This document shows positions 8,483-16,377 of a stretch of DNA of 64,000 bases, piece by piece. Position numbers and translations under genes: made by a program. Every line of letters starts with the position of its first letter. The stretch's first letter is position 1. The notes under the pieces are model-generated. The model had not been told where the DNA came from, did no database searches, and worked only from the letters and a program-made list of their open reading frames with translations. Origin of the DNA: an uncultured SAR86 cluster bacterium (GTDB lineage: Bacteria; Pseudomonadota; Gammaproteobacteria; Magnimaribacterales; AG-339-G14); assembly GCA_902562135.1 (NCBI GenBank), contig CACESE010000004.1, positions 29,661 through 93,660 of the forward strand. Reading direction: 5' to 3'.

Positions 8483-9181
8483 TTAATCCCAAGCTTTAAT
8501 TGGAGTAACTATCCCTCGTCTAACAATGGATCTATTTCTTCTCACCGAATTTTGGAATTCAGCAAAGTCGGCATTGTCCATATTCAATAGGTCTATAGTT
8601 GCCATTAAATTAGCCATATCGGTTCCGCCAATAAAAGCAAAGTGAGTGTACTCATCGCCTGCAACCACTCTTTCGACTCCGAAAGAGCTCGTCAACTGGC
8701 CGTTGGCCACCGCTGCATCAGTGAACTTCTTGTAAGCTTCTATATAAGAGGCCTCGTTTCTAACATTGATTTCAAATACAGCAAAGGCGGTGTCTTGAGT
8801 CCAGTCTCCAGCTTCGTAAACTGATTTCGCTAAAGTTTGTTCAGTAGGTACTGAAACCGCAGCAAGCTCAGTTAAGAAAGTTGCGTATTCAGGACAAGTG
8901 CTTAAGTTAGCAAATGTATCATTAAGCGCTTGCGCCCCTTGATAGGTGACAACAAATGTATGCGTTTGGGGCTCGTGTCCATTGAAGGCTTCGCCCATCA
9001 ACGCAACCGAAAATGGAGCAGTTTGTCCACATTCAGATGCCATAAATTTATCCATCGCAGCGACTACCGCGGGAGGATTGCTAACAGTCATTCCAAAATA
9101 AGCATAGTAAAGATCATTGCCGTGATCGTCAGCAAAAGTAAAGCCGCTGAAAGCTAATAAAATTATTAATATTTTTTTCAT
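8483..9181 (-). CDS. exported two-module protein, third gene of operon
   Basis: A 232-residue protein with a clear signal peptide (MKKILIILLAFSGFTFA). I do not recognise a named family. The mature part reads as two similar alpha/beta units of about 105 residues, each starting with a beta-strand (YYAYFGMTVSNPP; FAVFEINVRNEAS), then a helix and a strand pair. This pattern suggests a duplicated ferredoxin-like or dimeric alpha-beta-barrel fold (inference). The second unit resembles that of the operon's first protein (INVxxxNxxxYI). A Shine-Dalgarno AAAGG lies upstream. It ends at the bidirectional terminator. Confidence 0.7.
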   Translation of the reverse strand: MKKILIILLAFSGFTFADDHGNDLYYAYFGMTVSNPPAVVAAMDKFMASECGQTAPFSVALMGEAFNGHEPQTHTFVVTYQGAQALNDTFANLSTCPEYATFLTELAAVSVPTEQTLAKSVYEAGDWTQDTAFAVFEINVRNEASYIEAYKKFTDAAVANGQLTSSFGVERVVAGDEYTHFAFIGGTDMANLMATIDLLNMDNADFAEFQNSVRRNRSIVRRGIVTPIKAWD

Positions 9182-9199
9182 TGTGTTTTCCTTTAAAGA

Positions 9200-9901
9200 T
9201 TAATCAGCTGTGTAAATTTGCTCACAAACTTCGTAAGCATCGTTAGCGACAGAGTCTTGTAATGCCACAAATGCATCATAAGCTCTGCCCCATTCAGCCC
9301 CTGCAAAATACTCGTCTACAAGTTTTCCAACAGCAGCTCCGTCTCTAGAGATTCCTCTAACCATCAACGTACCTACTTCATTAGGCCCACTTCCGATTGA
9401 TTGCAGAATGCCAAGTTTAAAGTCGTGACCTGCAGCTTGAATAGCCGACTCCAATGCAGTACCTGCAGCTAGATAAGCTGGCACATTTTCTGGAGAAACA
9501 ACAACTCGAGTTGCTCTTTCGTACCCAGGATCTAGTTCAAATCCTTTGATCGGTTTCCAATTAGCGCTATAAACAAGATCTCTTAAAGACTCGAGTCTTT
9601 TTGGCACATTATATGGGTCATATCCTTCTGATCCAGAGAGTTGTGCTTCAAAACTTGTGAATGCACTCCACACAAACATTTCACCAGGATAATTATGCCC
9701 TGAAGCGGTCACACATACACCGGCAGCAGTTGAACCTTGTGGTCCAAAAATTGCCTCAGCATTTGCTCTTAAAAACTCTGTGTACTCCGCAGGATTTTTT
9801 GCTTTCACATGAAATGAAGTGAAACTTCCCTCAGGTGCTTGTTGGGCAATCGCGCCAAAAGAAATGCCTAAGGTAGTGATTAAGATTAATATTTTTTTCA
9901 T
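9200..9901 (-). CDS. exported two-module protein, second gene of operon
   Basis: A 233-residue protein of unknown function. The start at 9901 is fixed by a perfect Shine-Dalgarno AAAGGAGG (9906-9913); an upstream ATG at 9916 would place that site inside the gene. Signal peptide MKKILILITTLGISFGAIA. The first module is visibly homologous to that of the upstream gene: both share an N-terminal strand ending in (K/A)(N/D)P, then AGVC, then G(E/D)M(F/Y), then LSG and YDP. The second module repeats the same layout. Predicted periplasmic. No catalytic motif is obvious. Confidence 0.7.
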   Translation of the reverse strand: MKKILILITTLGISFGAIAQQAPEGSFTSFHVKAKNPAEYTEFLRANAEAIFGPQGSTAAGVCVTASGHNYPGEMFVWSAFTSFEAQLSGSEGYDPYNVPKRLESLRDLVYSANWKPIKGFELDPGYERATRVVVSPENVPAYLAAGTALESAIQAAGHDFKLGILQSIGSGPNEVGTLMVRGISRDGAAVGKLVDEYFAGAEWGRAYDAFVALQDSVANDAYEVCEQIYTAD

Positions 9902-9915
9902 ACTGCCTCCTTTCA

Positions 9916-10602
9916 TTATCTTACATAGACGACTTCACAGGTCATCATAAAACCTCTTTTGAGTTTTCTTAATTTAGGGAACTTCTCGCTTGCATCTATG
10001 TTCCAAGCTTCGTTTCTAGCATCAAGAAATTCTCCTAACCTAACAGATGTAGGCGCTTGAATGACTGCCATGACTTGGCCTGTGTAATCGCCAGTATTGA
10101 TTAAAAACGCACCAAGCGTTACATCTTCGAAACCGTTAGCTTGAGCAGTTGCTTGATATGCTGCAATCTCTTGAATGTATCTTTGCGGATTCTTGGTGTA
10201 GACATTTATGTTGTAATTTGCGTAAGTCATGCCTACTTCAACCCCTTCAGCTACTGGCGTTAACGCCGAGTAATGATCTATTGAAGAAACTGTTCTTTTG
10301 TCAGCAATTTTTGCTATTTCAGCAGCAACTTCAGGATCATAATAATTTCCACTCAGTGAGTCTGCATGACTGTCATACAAACTGTAAAAATACATGTCGC
10401 CAAACTCCTCTGAACCACCACTAGGCAGGCAGACGCCAGCGCTAGCAGTATTAGAAGGAGGATTTGTAATTGGAGCGCTTGCTCTAGCCCACTCCATGTA
10501 TCCCATTGGGTCAGCAGTATTTATTGTAAAAACATTCATAGCTGGAGCTGCAAATGCAGAACTGACTAAAAATGTAGATATAATTAATAGAATTTTTTTC
10601 AT
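9916..10602 (-). CDS. exported two-module protein, first gene of operon
   Basis: A 228-residue protein of unknown function. The ATG at 10602 directly precedes the signal peptide MKKILLIISTFLVSSAFA and is preceded by AAGGAGAG; an in-frame upstream start would add 13 residues before the signal. Two repeated alpha/beta modules follow (strands MNVFTINTADP and NYNINVYTKNP). A cysteine in AGVC and one near the end (MMTCEVV) are shared in position with the second gene. The fold inference is a tandem dimeric alpha-beta barrel, so function stays open: small-molecule binding or oxygenase-like chemistry are both possible. Confidence 0.7.
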   Translation of the reverse strand: MKKILLIISTFLVSSAFAAPAMNVFTINTADPMGYMEWARASAPITNPPSNTASAGVCLPSGGSEEFGDMYFYSLYDSHADSLSGNYYDPEVAAEIAKIADKRTVSSIDHYSALTPVAEGVEVGMTYANYNINVYTKNPQRYIQEIAAYQATAQANGFEDVTLGAFLINTGDYTGQVMAVIQAPTSVRLGEFLDARNEAWNIDASEKFPKLRKLKRGFMMTCEVVYVR

Positions 10603-10688
10603 TTTTGTTCTCTCCTTAAAAAAATAAAAACGGACATCCATTATCCACTAAAATAAGAAAAATTAAATGACTTACTTACATAGTTTCA
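10603..10688. promoter_or_regulatory. divergent promoter region
   Basis: This 86-base AT-rich gap separates the minus-strand exported-protein operon from the plus-strand nuclease gene, so it must hold promoters for both. The strong AAGGAGAG ribosome-binding site for the minus-strand gene lies at 10610-10617. I could not pick out convincing -35/-10 pairs. Confidence 0.5.
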
Positions 10689-11147
10689 ATGAATAAATTC
10701 TTAATATTTTTGTTTTTATTTTGCGCCTCAACCTTTTCCGTCTCGGAAGAGATCAAAATCTTAGAAGTCATAGATGGAGACACAGTATTAGCAGAATTTA
10801 AGGGCGAAAAGGTTAGAATCAGACTGTCAGAAATTGATGCTCCAGAATTAAATCAACCCTTCGGGAAAAGTGCAAAGTTGTGTTTAGCCGAATTAATCGA
10901 TAACAATGAATATCTAGAATTCAATTTTGCAAACTTTGACCGATACGGTCGTTCATTAGGATGGATCATGAAAAATGAGGAAAACTTAAATTATGAAATG
11001 ATTAAAGAAGGATGTGCTTGGGTGTATGACCGTTATGTGGTTAACAAATCCATTTATAGTTTTCAAAAAAGTGCGCAATTAAAAAAACTTGGGCTTTGGA
11101 AACAGGATGATCCAATAAAACCTTGGGTGTGGAGAAGAAATAATTAA
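10689..11147 (+). CDS. secreted SNase-like (thermonuclease-family) nuclease
   Basis: A 152-residue protein with a signal peptide (MNKFLIFLFLFCASTFSVS) followed by a compact staphylococcal-nuclease domain. The calcium-site aspartates are in I28-D-G-D31 and D50. The catalytic set is R45 (VRIRLSEIDAPE), E53 and R88 (DRYGRS). All match the family's active site, so it is probably an active periplasmic or secreted Ca2+-dependent nuclease. It may scavenge nucleic acid. selO follows three bases after its stop. Confidence 0.9.
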   Translation: MNKFLIFLFLFCASTFSVSEEIKILEVIDGDTVLAEFKGEKVRIRLSEIDAPELNQPFGKSAKLCLAELIDNNEYLEFNFANFDRYGRSLGWIMKNEENLNYEMIKEGCAWVYDRYVVNKSIYSFQKSAQLKKLGLWKQDDPIKPWVWRRNN

Positions 11148-11150
11148 CAT

Positions 11151-12563
11151 ATGTCTAATTTAGATAACATTAACTTTAAAAACTCCTTTGGCGCTCTTTC
11201 TAATGAGTTTTATACCAAACAGAATTGGAGTCCTCTGCCCAAGGCGAAGTTAGTGAATTTTAACTATGACCTGGCAGAAGAATTGGGTTTGAAGAACGTT
11301 GACCCAAAAGCTTTAGTAAAAATTTTTAACGGTGAGATTTCTCTTGAAAATACCGATCCGCTCGCCATGGTCTATGCAGGACATCAATTTGGAAATTGGG
11401 TGCCACAATTAGGTGATGGTCGGGGAATATTGTTTGGACAAATAGAAACATCCAGCGGGTTAAAGGATTTACATATCAAAGGAGCAGGTAAAACACCTTA
11501 TTCAAGATTTGGAGATGGTCGAGCCGTTCTCCGATCATCCATTAGAGAGTATTTATGTGGCGAAGCAATGCACGGTTTAAAAATACCGTCGTCAAGATCA
11601 TTAATAATATTTACTGGAGAAGAACCCGTCTTCCGAGAAACTACTGAGCCAGGCGCCATGATAGTGAGATCGGCAAGTACGCACGTACGTTTTGGAAATT
11701 TTGAATACTTATGTCACAACGACAAAAAAGAACTTCTGCCTGAATTAATGACTCATGTAATTGAGGAATATTTTCCGGAATATAACGAACTAGCAAATAA
11801 ATTTGAGTTATTTTTTGAATCGGTGGTGCGTAAAACTGCGGAACTTATAGCACATTGGCAAACTGTTGGCTTTGCTCACGGGGTTATGAATACCGATAAT
11901 ATGTCTATTCTGGGAGAAACCTTTGATTTTGGCCCTTTTGGTTTCTTGGAAAACTACCAACCAGATTACATTTGCAATCATTCAGATTATCAAGGGCGTT
12001 ATGCTTTTAATAATCAACCAAACATTGGTCTTTGGAACTGCCAAGCTTTAGCAGCAGCCTTATCACCAATTATTGAAGAGACTGCTTTGAAAAAAGCTTT
12101 AGAAAGTTATCAAATCTATTTTTACAATCATTTCATTCAATTATTTAGAAAAAAAATGGGTCTATTGAAAAAAGATCCCAAGGATTTCGAGCTCATTGAA
12201 GAAATTTTGGATTGGCTGATGAAAGAAAAAATTGATTACACAAATTTCTTCAGAAATTTTAGTGATTTTATCCATGGCGATAATTTGTTTAGTTGGAAAG
12301 AAAAATTTCTTAATAGATTAGAGTTAGAAAAAATCTCTCGAAATCAACATGAAGATATAGTGAAGGCTAATAATCCAAAATTTATACTTAGAAATTATCT
12401 GGCCCAAGTCGCCATTGAAAAAGCAGAAAAAGATGACTTTTCAGAAGTAGATAATCTTTTAAAAATTTTAAAAGATCCTTTTTCTGAGCATGATGATTTT
12501 GAAGATTACGCTAGTGAATCACCTGAGTGGGGGAAAAATTTAGAGATTTCCTGCTCCTCTTAA
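11151..12563 (+). CDS. selO: protein adenylyltransferase SelO (YdiU/UPF0061)
   Basis: A 470-residue pseudokinase of the SelO family, which transfers AMP from ATP to Ser/Thr/Tyr on target proteins and is linked to redox homeostasis. Visible are GDGRG (88-92), the ATP-contact segment K110-GAGKTPYSRFGDGRAVLR, and the metal-binding HGVMNTDNMS and FDFGPFGFLE motifs. The protein ends in Cys-Ser-Ser; animal SelO has selenocysteine at that Cys, so this is the cysteine form. It is close behind the nuclease gene. Its stop overlaps a convergent 40-residue ORF. Confidence 0.95.
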   Translation: MSNLDNINFKNSFGALSNEFYTKQNWSPLPKAKLVNFNYDLAEELGLKNVDPKALVKIFNGEISLENTDPLAMVYAGHQFGNWVPQLGDGRGILFGQIETSSGLKDLHIKGAGKTPYSRFGDGRAVLRSSIREYLCGEAMHGLKIPSSRSLIIFTGEEPVFRETTEPGAMIVRSASTHVRFGNFEYLCHNDKKELLPELMTHVIEEYFPEYNELANKFELFFESVVRKTAELIAHWQTVGFAHGVMNTDNMSILGETFDFGPFGFLENYQPDYICNHSDYQGRYAFNNQPNIGLWNCQALAAALSPIIEETALKKALESYQIYFYNHFIQLFRKKMGLLKKDPKDFELIEEILDWLMKEKIDYTNFFRNFSDFIHGDNLFSWKEKFLNRLELEKISRNQHEDIVKANNPKFILRNYLAQVAIEKAEKDDFSEVDNLLKILKDPFSEHDDFEDYASESPEWGKNLEISCSS

Positions 12564-12682
12564 GTTTTTCTAACACAATTACGACAAACTTTTTTTAAGC
12601 CCATCAGCCCATAACGATCTTTATCGAAAAAATAAAAAGGCAGCTCTTTTTTGCAATTCAAGCATTCTTTCTTATCTTTCAT
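12560..12682 (-). CDS. 40-residue zinc-ribbon micro-protein
   Basis: Reading the minus strand from the ATG at 12682 gives a 40-residue frame. It contains two CxxC knuckles, C7-L-N-C10 and C33-R-N-C36, separated by an aromatic-rich linker (FYFFDKDRYG). This is a textbook arrangement for a single tetrahedral zinc site. The frame ends in TAA at 12562-12560, overlapping the selO stop by two bases, tail to tail. No strong Shine-Dalgarno sequence precedes the ATG. Function unknown; such ribbons commonly bind nucleic acid or protein. The regular cysteine spacing is the main reason to believe it is coding. Confidence 0.6.
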   Translation of the reverse strand: MKDKKECLNCKKELPFYFFDKDRYGLMGLKKVCRNCVRKT

Positions 12683-12744
12683 TCATTGAATTTAACAGAT
12701 AATCAAAAAAAGAAATACAGCCTCGAGCTGGTATAAAACTTGTC

Positions 12745-12779
12745 AAAAAAAAGTTGCCCCAGTTAAAAACCGGGGCAAC
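12745..12779 (-). terminator. strong intrinsic terminator for the 33-residue peptide gene
   Basis: On the minus strand GTTGCCCC (12779-12772) pairs with GGGGCAAC (12760-12753), with further GTT/AAC pairing inside. It is followed by eight uridines (12752-12745). There is no plus-strand T-run, so it is specific to minus-strand transcripts. Confidence 0.88.
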
Positions 12780-12816
12780 GTGGGGGAGAAGAAACTTTTT
12801 TGTTACTCCTTTAACG

Positions 12817-12918
12817 TCAGGAAGCGAAGGTTAATATTCCTAAGCTGCCTACATATACAACTGCAGAGAGACATATGACATAACCTAACGTACCTAACAG
12901 TGTTTTTGTATAGTTCAT
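12817..12918 (-). CDS. 33-residue single-pass membrane peptide
   Basis: The ATG at 12918 is preceded by a Shine-Dalgarno GGAG (12928-12931) and, further up, a perfect TATAAT (12955-12950). The peptide begins MNYTKTLLGTLGYVICLS and is hydrophobic almost to its end, giving one membrane helix at about residues 7-31 with one cysteine (C16). An intrinsic terminator lies 38 bases after the stop, so the gene is a self-contained unit of about 200 bases. A longer frame upstream to 13005 would pass through the promoter and is not likely translated. I do not recognise it; small oxidase or transporter subunits have this shape, but that is only an analogy. Confidence 0.72.
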   Translation of the reverse strand: MNYTKTLLGTLGYVICLSAVVYVGSLGILTFAS

Positions 12919-12949
12919 TAAAACAACTCCGTTTATTAAACTTGGGCAT

Positions 12950-12978
12950 ATTATAGTAAGCAACAACTTTCCCAAAAA
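12950..12978 (-). promoter_or_regulatory. promoter of the 33-residue peptide gene
   Basis: On the minus strand a perfect -10 hexamer TATAAT (12955-12950) is preceded 17 bases upstream by a poor -35 (TTTTTG, 12978-12973). The expected transcript start is near 12943, giving a leader of about 25 bases with GGAG before the ATG. Confidence 0.6.
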
Positions 12979-13005
12979 TTGGTTAAGAATCATGTTTAAA
13001 ATCAT

Positions 13006-13248
13006 TAAATGTTCTAAAAGTTATCAAAAAAGCTATTTTTATTACCAATTCTGCCCAAACCGGCTGAAAGTATACTTAAATAAGGATTTGAAGCTAGGTC
13101 AATTTGTCTAATTTCTTCATTTTTTTAAACAAAAATATATAGTTTTTATAAAAAGTTATAAAAAATCTATTTTTTTATGCCTTTTTTTGAATTTATTTCG
13201 TATTTAAATTGCTGCTAAGATTATTTTTTAAAAAACAAAAGGAGAAAA
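13006..13248. other. AT-rich spacer upstream of the oxidoreductase gene
   Basis: This gap of 243 bases contains long A and T runs but no frame with coding character. It should hold the promoter for the plus-strand oxidoreductase (a strong Shine-Dalgarno AAAGGAG lies at 13238-13244) and upstream sequence for the minus-strand peptide gene. I saw no convincing operator or riboswitch. Confidence 0.5.
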
Positions 13249-14256
13249 ATGAAACAGATACAACTATCTAAGCCTGGAGGCCTTGAGAATCTTAAACTTA
13301 CCGATACTGAAAACCCTTCGCTAAAAGATAATGAAGTTCTTTTAAAAGTCCACGCAAGCAGTTTAAATTATCACGACCTTATGGTTGCTCTAGGCTTGAT
13401 CCCAACAGAGGATAAAAGAGTGCCATTGTCCGACGCGGCTGGTGAAATTTTAGAAGTAGGTAAAGACGTTTCTAAGTGGACTGTTGGAGACAAAGTTATG
13501 AGTATGTGCTTTCCAAACTGGGTCAGTGGTCCGCCAAAATATGATTTATTAAGTTTTATTGGCGACAATCAAGACGGCTATGCCACAGAGCTTATCTCGA
13601 TACCAGAATCAGCGATCACCAAAATTCCTAATAATTTAAATTTTAAGGAGGCTGCTACTTTGCCATGTGCTGGGCTCACTGCATGGAGGGCTTTGGTAGA
13701 TGAAGGTAGATTAAAGTCTGGAGAAACTGTTTTAGTTCAAGGCACGGGTGGAGTATCGGTGTTTGCTTTACAACTTGCTAAAACTTTTGGGGCTACTGTA
13801 ATTGCCACTTCATCAAGTGAGGAGAAACTGGAAAAATTAAAATCACTGGGAGCAGATCATTTAATTAATTACAAAGCTCATCCTGAATGGGGAAAAGAGG
13901 TTTTAAAAATAACCAATAATGAGGGCGTGGACCACGTTGTTGAAGTGGGAGGCGCAGGAACCTTTAGTGAATCTGTTCGTTGCACAAAGCTTGCAGGCCA
14001 TATCGCATTGATAGGTGTTCTGAGCGGACCTTCGGTTAGCGAGATTATTTTACCAAGAATATTTTTGAAGCAAATTAGATTGAGTGGAATTGCGATGGCT
14101 AACCAAGATTCTCAAATTGCCATGATCGACTATTTAGAGAAAAATGAAATCAAACCTGAAATTAGCGACAGTTTTGATCTTAAGGATTTAGGTGCTGCCT
14201 TTCAACATCAAATAGATAATAAACATTTCGGCAAAATATCAATTGATATAGGCTAA
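13249..14256 (+). CDS. zinc-independent MDR oxidoreductase (quinone oxidoreductase-like)
   Basis: A 335-residue medium-chain dehydrogenase/reductase. The GroES-like N-terminal half (SSLNYHDLMVALG...PLSDAAGEILEVG) lacks the zinc-binding cysteines of alcohol dehydrogenases. The Rossmann half has a nucleotide loop VQGTGGVSVFALQLAK near residue 165 and likely binds NADPH. This suggests reduction of quinones or alpha,beta-unsaturated carbonyls; the substrate is unknown. AAAGGAG precedes the ATG. A second, distinct member of the superfamily is at 24530-25501. Confidence 0.88.
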   Translation: MKQIQLSKPGGLENLKLTDTENPSLKDNEVLLKVHASSLNYHDLMVALGLIPTEDKRVPLSDAAGEILEVGKDVSKWTVGDKVMSMCFPNWVSGPPKYDLLSFIGDNQDGYATELISIPESAITKIPNNLNFKEAATLPCAGLTAWRALVDEGRLKSGETVLVQGTGGVSVFALQLAKTFGATVIATSSSEEKLEKLKSLGADHLINYKAHPEWGKEVLKITNNEGVDHVVEVGGAGTFSESVRCTKLAGHIALIGVLSGPSVSEIILPRIFLKQIRLSGIAMANQDSQIAMIDYLEKNEIKPEISDSFDLKDLGAAFQHQIDNKHFGKISIDIG

Positions 14257-14317
14257 TCCCTATGACAGTATTAGTCGCAAAGAAATTGCTACAATAATCG
14301 AGGTTTTGGGGGGTGAT

Positions 14318-16363
14318 ATGAAAAAACTTATTCTGTTAGTTGCTGTTATTTTTTTAGCGAGTTGTTCTGATGAATCATTGGACGTCGTTATCACGCCTGT
14401 CGATAAGGTCAAAGATCCAAATTCGGACTTTAATGAATTGAGAAACGCCTATTTTGGGGATACGCACGTCCATACAAAACATTCTTTTGATGCTTATCTC
14501 TTTGGTACTACTGGTTCTCCAGCTGATGCTTATAGGTATGCTAGAGGTGAAACCGTGAAACATCCTGCAGGCTTTGATATGAAACTGGTTGAGCCACTTG
14601 ATTTTTATATGGTCTCAGATCACGGTTTTTTTATGGGCATGATGGAAGCTTATGCTGATACTTCTACAGATATCTCTAACGCTCCAGGTGCGGAAATATT
14701 TCATAACATGAACGCGCCAGAAAATTTAACTATCGAAAATGGTGCTACTAGGTTAAATACTTTTGCCTCAACGATAGCAAATTTTTTCTTAAATCCGAGA
14801 TCTTATTTTGACCCTGAACTTTGGCGAGCTGTTTTAACACAAAACCTAGCAAGAGGCTTAGAAATTTATGATCATGAAGTTCACCTATCTGCTTGGGCAG
14901 ATGTCGTAAAAGCAGCGAATGATGCTTATGATCCAGGAAACTTCACTACTTTTATAGGTTATGAATTCACTACTTCTACTGACGTCGCAAATGAAAACCT
15001 ACACAGAAATGTGATGTTCAAATCATCAAATGCTCCTAAAAGACCTTACACTAGAATTGATTCCATTAATCCAGAAGATCTTTGGAACTGGATGGATAAA
15101 CTTCGAGAACAAGGTGTAGATAGTATTGCTTTTCCACACAATAGTAATGGTTCCAATGGACAAATGTTTGAAATGGAAACTTTCCATGGCGAACCTTTGT
15201 CGAAGGAATATGCTGCCTTGAGAATGAGAAACGAGCCCATAGTAGAAATGACTCAGGTCAAAGGTACTTCTGATACTCACCCATTATTGTCACCTAATGA
15301 TGAATGGGCTGATTTCGAGATCATGGAGGCAAGAATAGGTAGTATCCCTCCAGCTTTTAGTTTTCCTGCGGGAGGTTATGTTAGAGATGCTTACATTAGA
15401 GGTTTAATGTCGAATCAATTTGGTACGGGTAATCCCTACAAATTTGGTTTGATCGGAGCAAGTGACACGCATGTACTTGGTGGCGGTTTTAGAGAAGATA
15501 ATTATTGGTCAAAAATTGGCTTAGTTGATGCAGATCCAAGAGCAAGAGGCAGTGTCCCCGTTGCTGAAGAAGATCGTAATCTCGTACCTAACAGAGGCGG
15601 AGTTTCTTTCGCAGAATATGAACAAGGTGACTATGTCATTGGTGGTTTAGAAAATTGGGGCGCATCTGGTCTCGCTGGAGCTTGGGCAGAAGAAAATACA
15701 AGAGAATCTATTTTTAATGCTTTTAGAAGAAAAGAAACATTTGCTACTTCAGGGCCAAGAATTTTAGTTAGATTTTTTGGCGGATATGATTTGGACGAAT
15801 TAACATTTGAAAACGAAAATATAATAAAAGATGCTTATGATTCAGGTGTGCCAATGGGAGGAGATATTTTTGAGGAAGAAACCGATAAAGCTCCTAGCTT
15901 TTTAATCTGGGCGCAAAGAGACGTCAATGGCGCGCCTTTACAAAGAATACAGGTAATTAAAGGGTCAATTAGTAGAGCAGATTCCCGTCCAACTGAGAAA
16001 GTTTATGACGTGGCTTGTTCGGATGGTCTTGAAGTAGATTCTCAAACTAACCGATGTCCGGATAATGGCGCCCGTGTGGATATAGAAACTTGTGCAATAT
16101 CAAAAAATGTTGGCGCAGCAGAACTGAAAACGATTTGGACCGATCCAGATTTTGATAAAACTGATAGCGCTTTTTATTACGTAAGAGTTTTAGAAAATCC
16201 AACGTGTCGATGGTCTACTTGGGATGCAATTCGAGCTGGCTTTAAGCCTAGAGAAGATTTGCACGACACGATTCAAGACCGAGCATGGAGTTCGCCGATT
16301 TGGTACACGCCAAATGATGCTGAAAATCCAACGCCAATTAGATTAAATTCAGAAAGGCTTTAA
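14318..16363 (+). CDS. DUF3604-family lipoprotein (PHP-like)
   Basis: A 681-residue outer-surface or periplasmic lipoprotein. The ATG at 14318 is preceded by GGGGGGTG; an in-frame TTG at 14306 is unlikely. Signal peptide with lipobox LASC (C16 lipidated). The DUF3604 domain follows: FGDTHVHTKHSFD (residues 47-58) and DHGFF resemble the His/Asp metal-binding motifs of PHP-type phosphoesterases, with later SHN-like, DTHVLGGG and HN segments. The biochemical role is not established. It heads a three-gene set with the PPIase and HupE-like genes, 14 bases upstream of the former. Confidence 0.88.
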   Translation: MKKLILLVAVIFLASCSDESLDVVITPVDKVKDPNSDFNELRNAYFGDTHVHTKHSFDAYLFGTTGSPADAYRYARGETVKHPAGFDMKLVEPLDFYMVSDHGFFMGMMEAYADTSTDISNAPGAEIFHNMNAPENLTIENGATRLNTFASTIANFFLNPRSYFDPELWRAVLTQNLARGLEIYDHEVHLSAWADVVKAANDAYDPGNFTTFIGYEFTTSTDVANENLHRNVMFKSSNAPKRPYTRIDSINPEDLWNWMDKLREQGVDSIAFPHNSNGSNGQMFEMETFHGEPLSKEYAALRMRNEPIVEMTQVKGTSDTHPLLSPNDEWADFEIMEARIGSIPPAFSFPAGGYVRDAYIRGLMSNQFGTGNPYKFGLIGASDTHVLGGGFREDNYWSKIGLVDADPRARGSVPVAEEDRNLVPNRGGVSFAEYEQGDYVIGGLENWGASGLAGAWAEENTRESIFNAFRRKETFATSGPRILVRFFGGYDLDELTFENENIIKDAYDSGVPMGGDIFEEETDKAPSFLIWAQRDVNGAPLQRIQVIKGSISRADSRPTEKVYDVACSDGLEVDSQTNRCPDNGARVDIETCAISKNVGAAELKTIWTDPDFDKTDSAFYYVRVLENPTCRWSTWDAIRAGFKPREDLHDTIQDRAWSSPIWYTPNDAENPTPIRLNSERL

Positions 16364-16377
16364 TTCATTCCAGAAAA

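Noticed and set aside
12919..13005. Longer 62-residue reading of the membrane peptide gene
   Set aside because: The extension would include the -10 element and ribosome-binding site; the ATG at 12918 has the proper signals.
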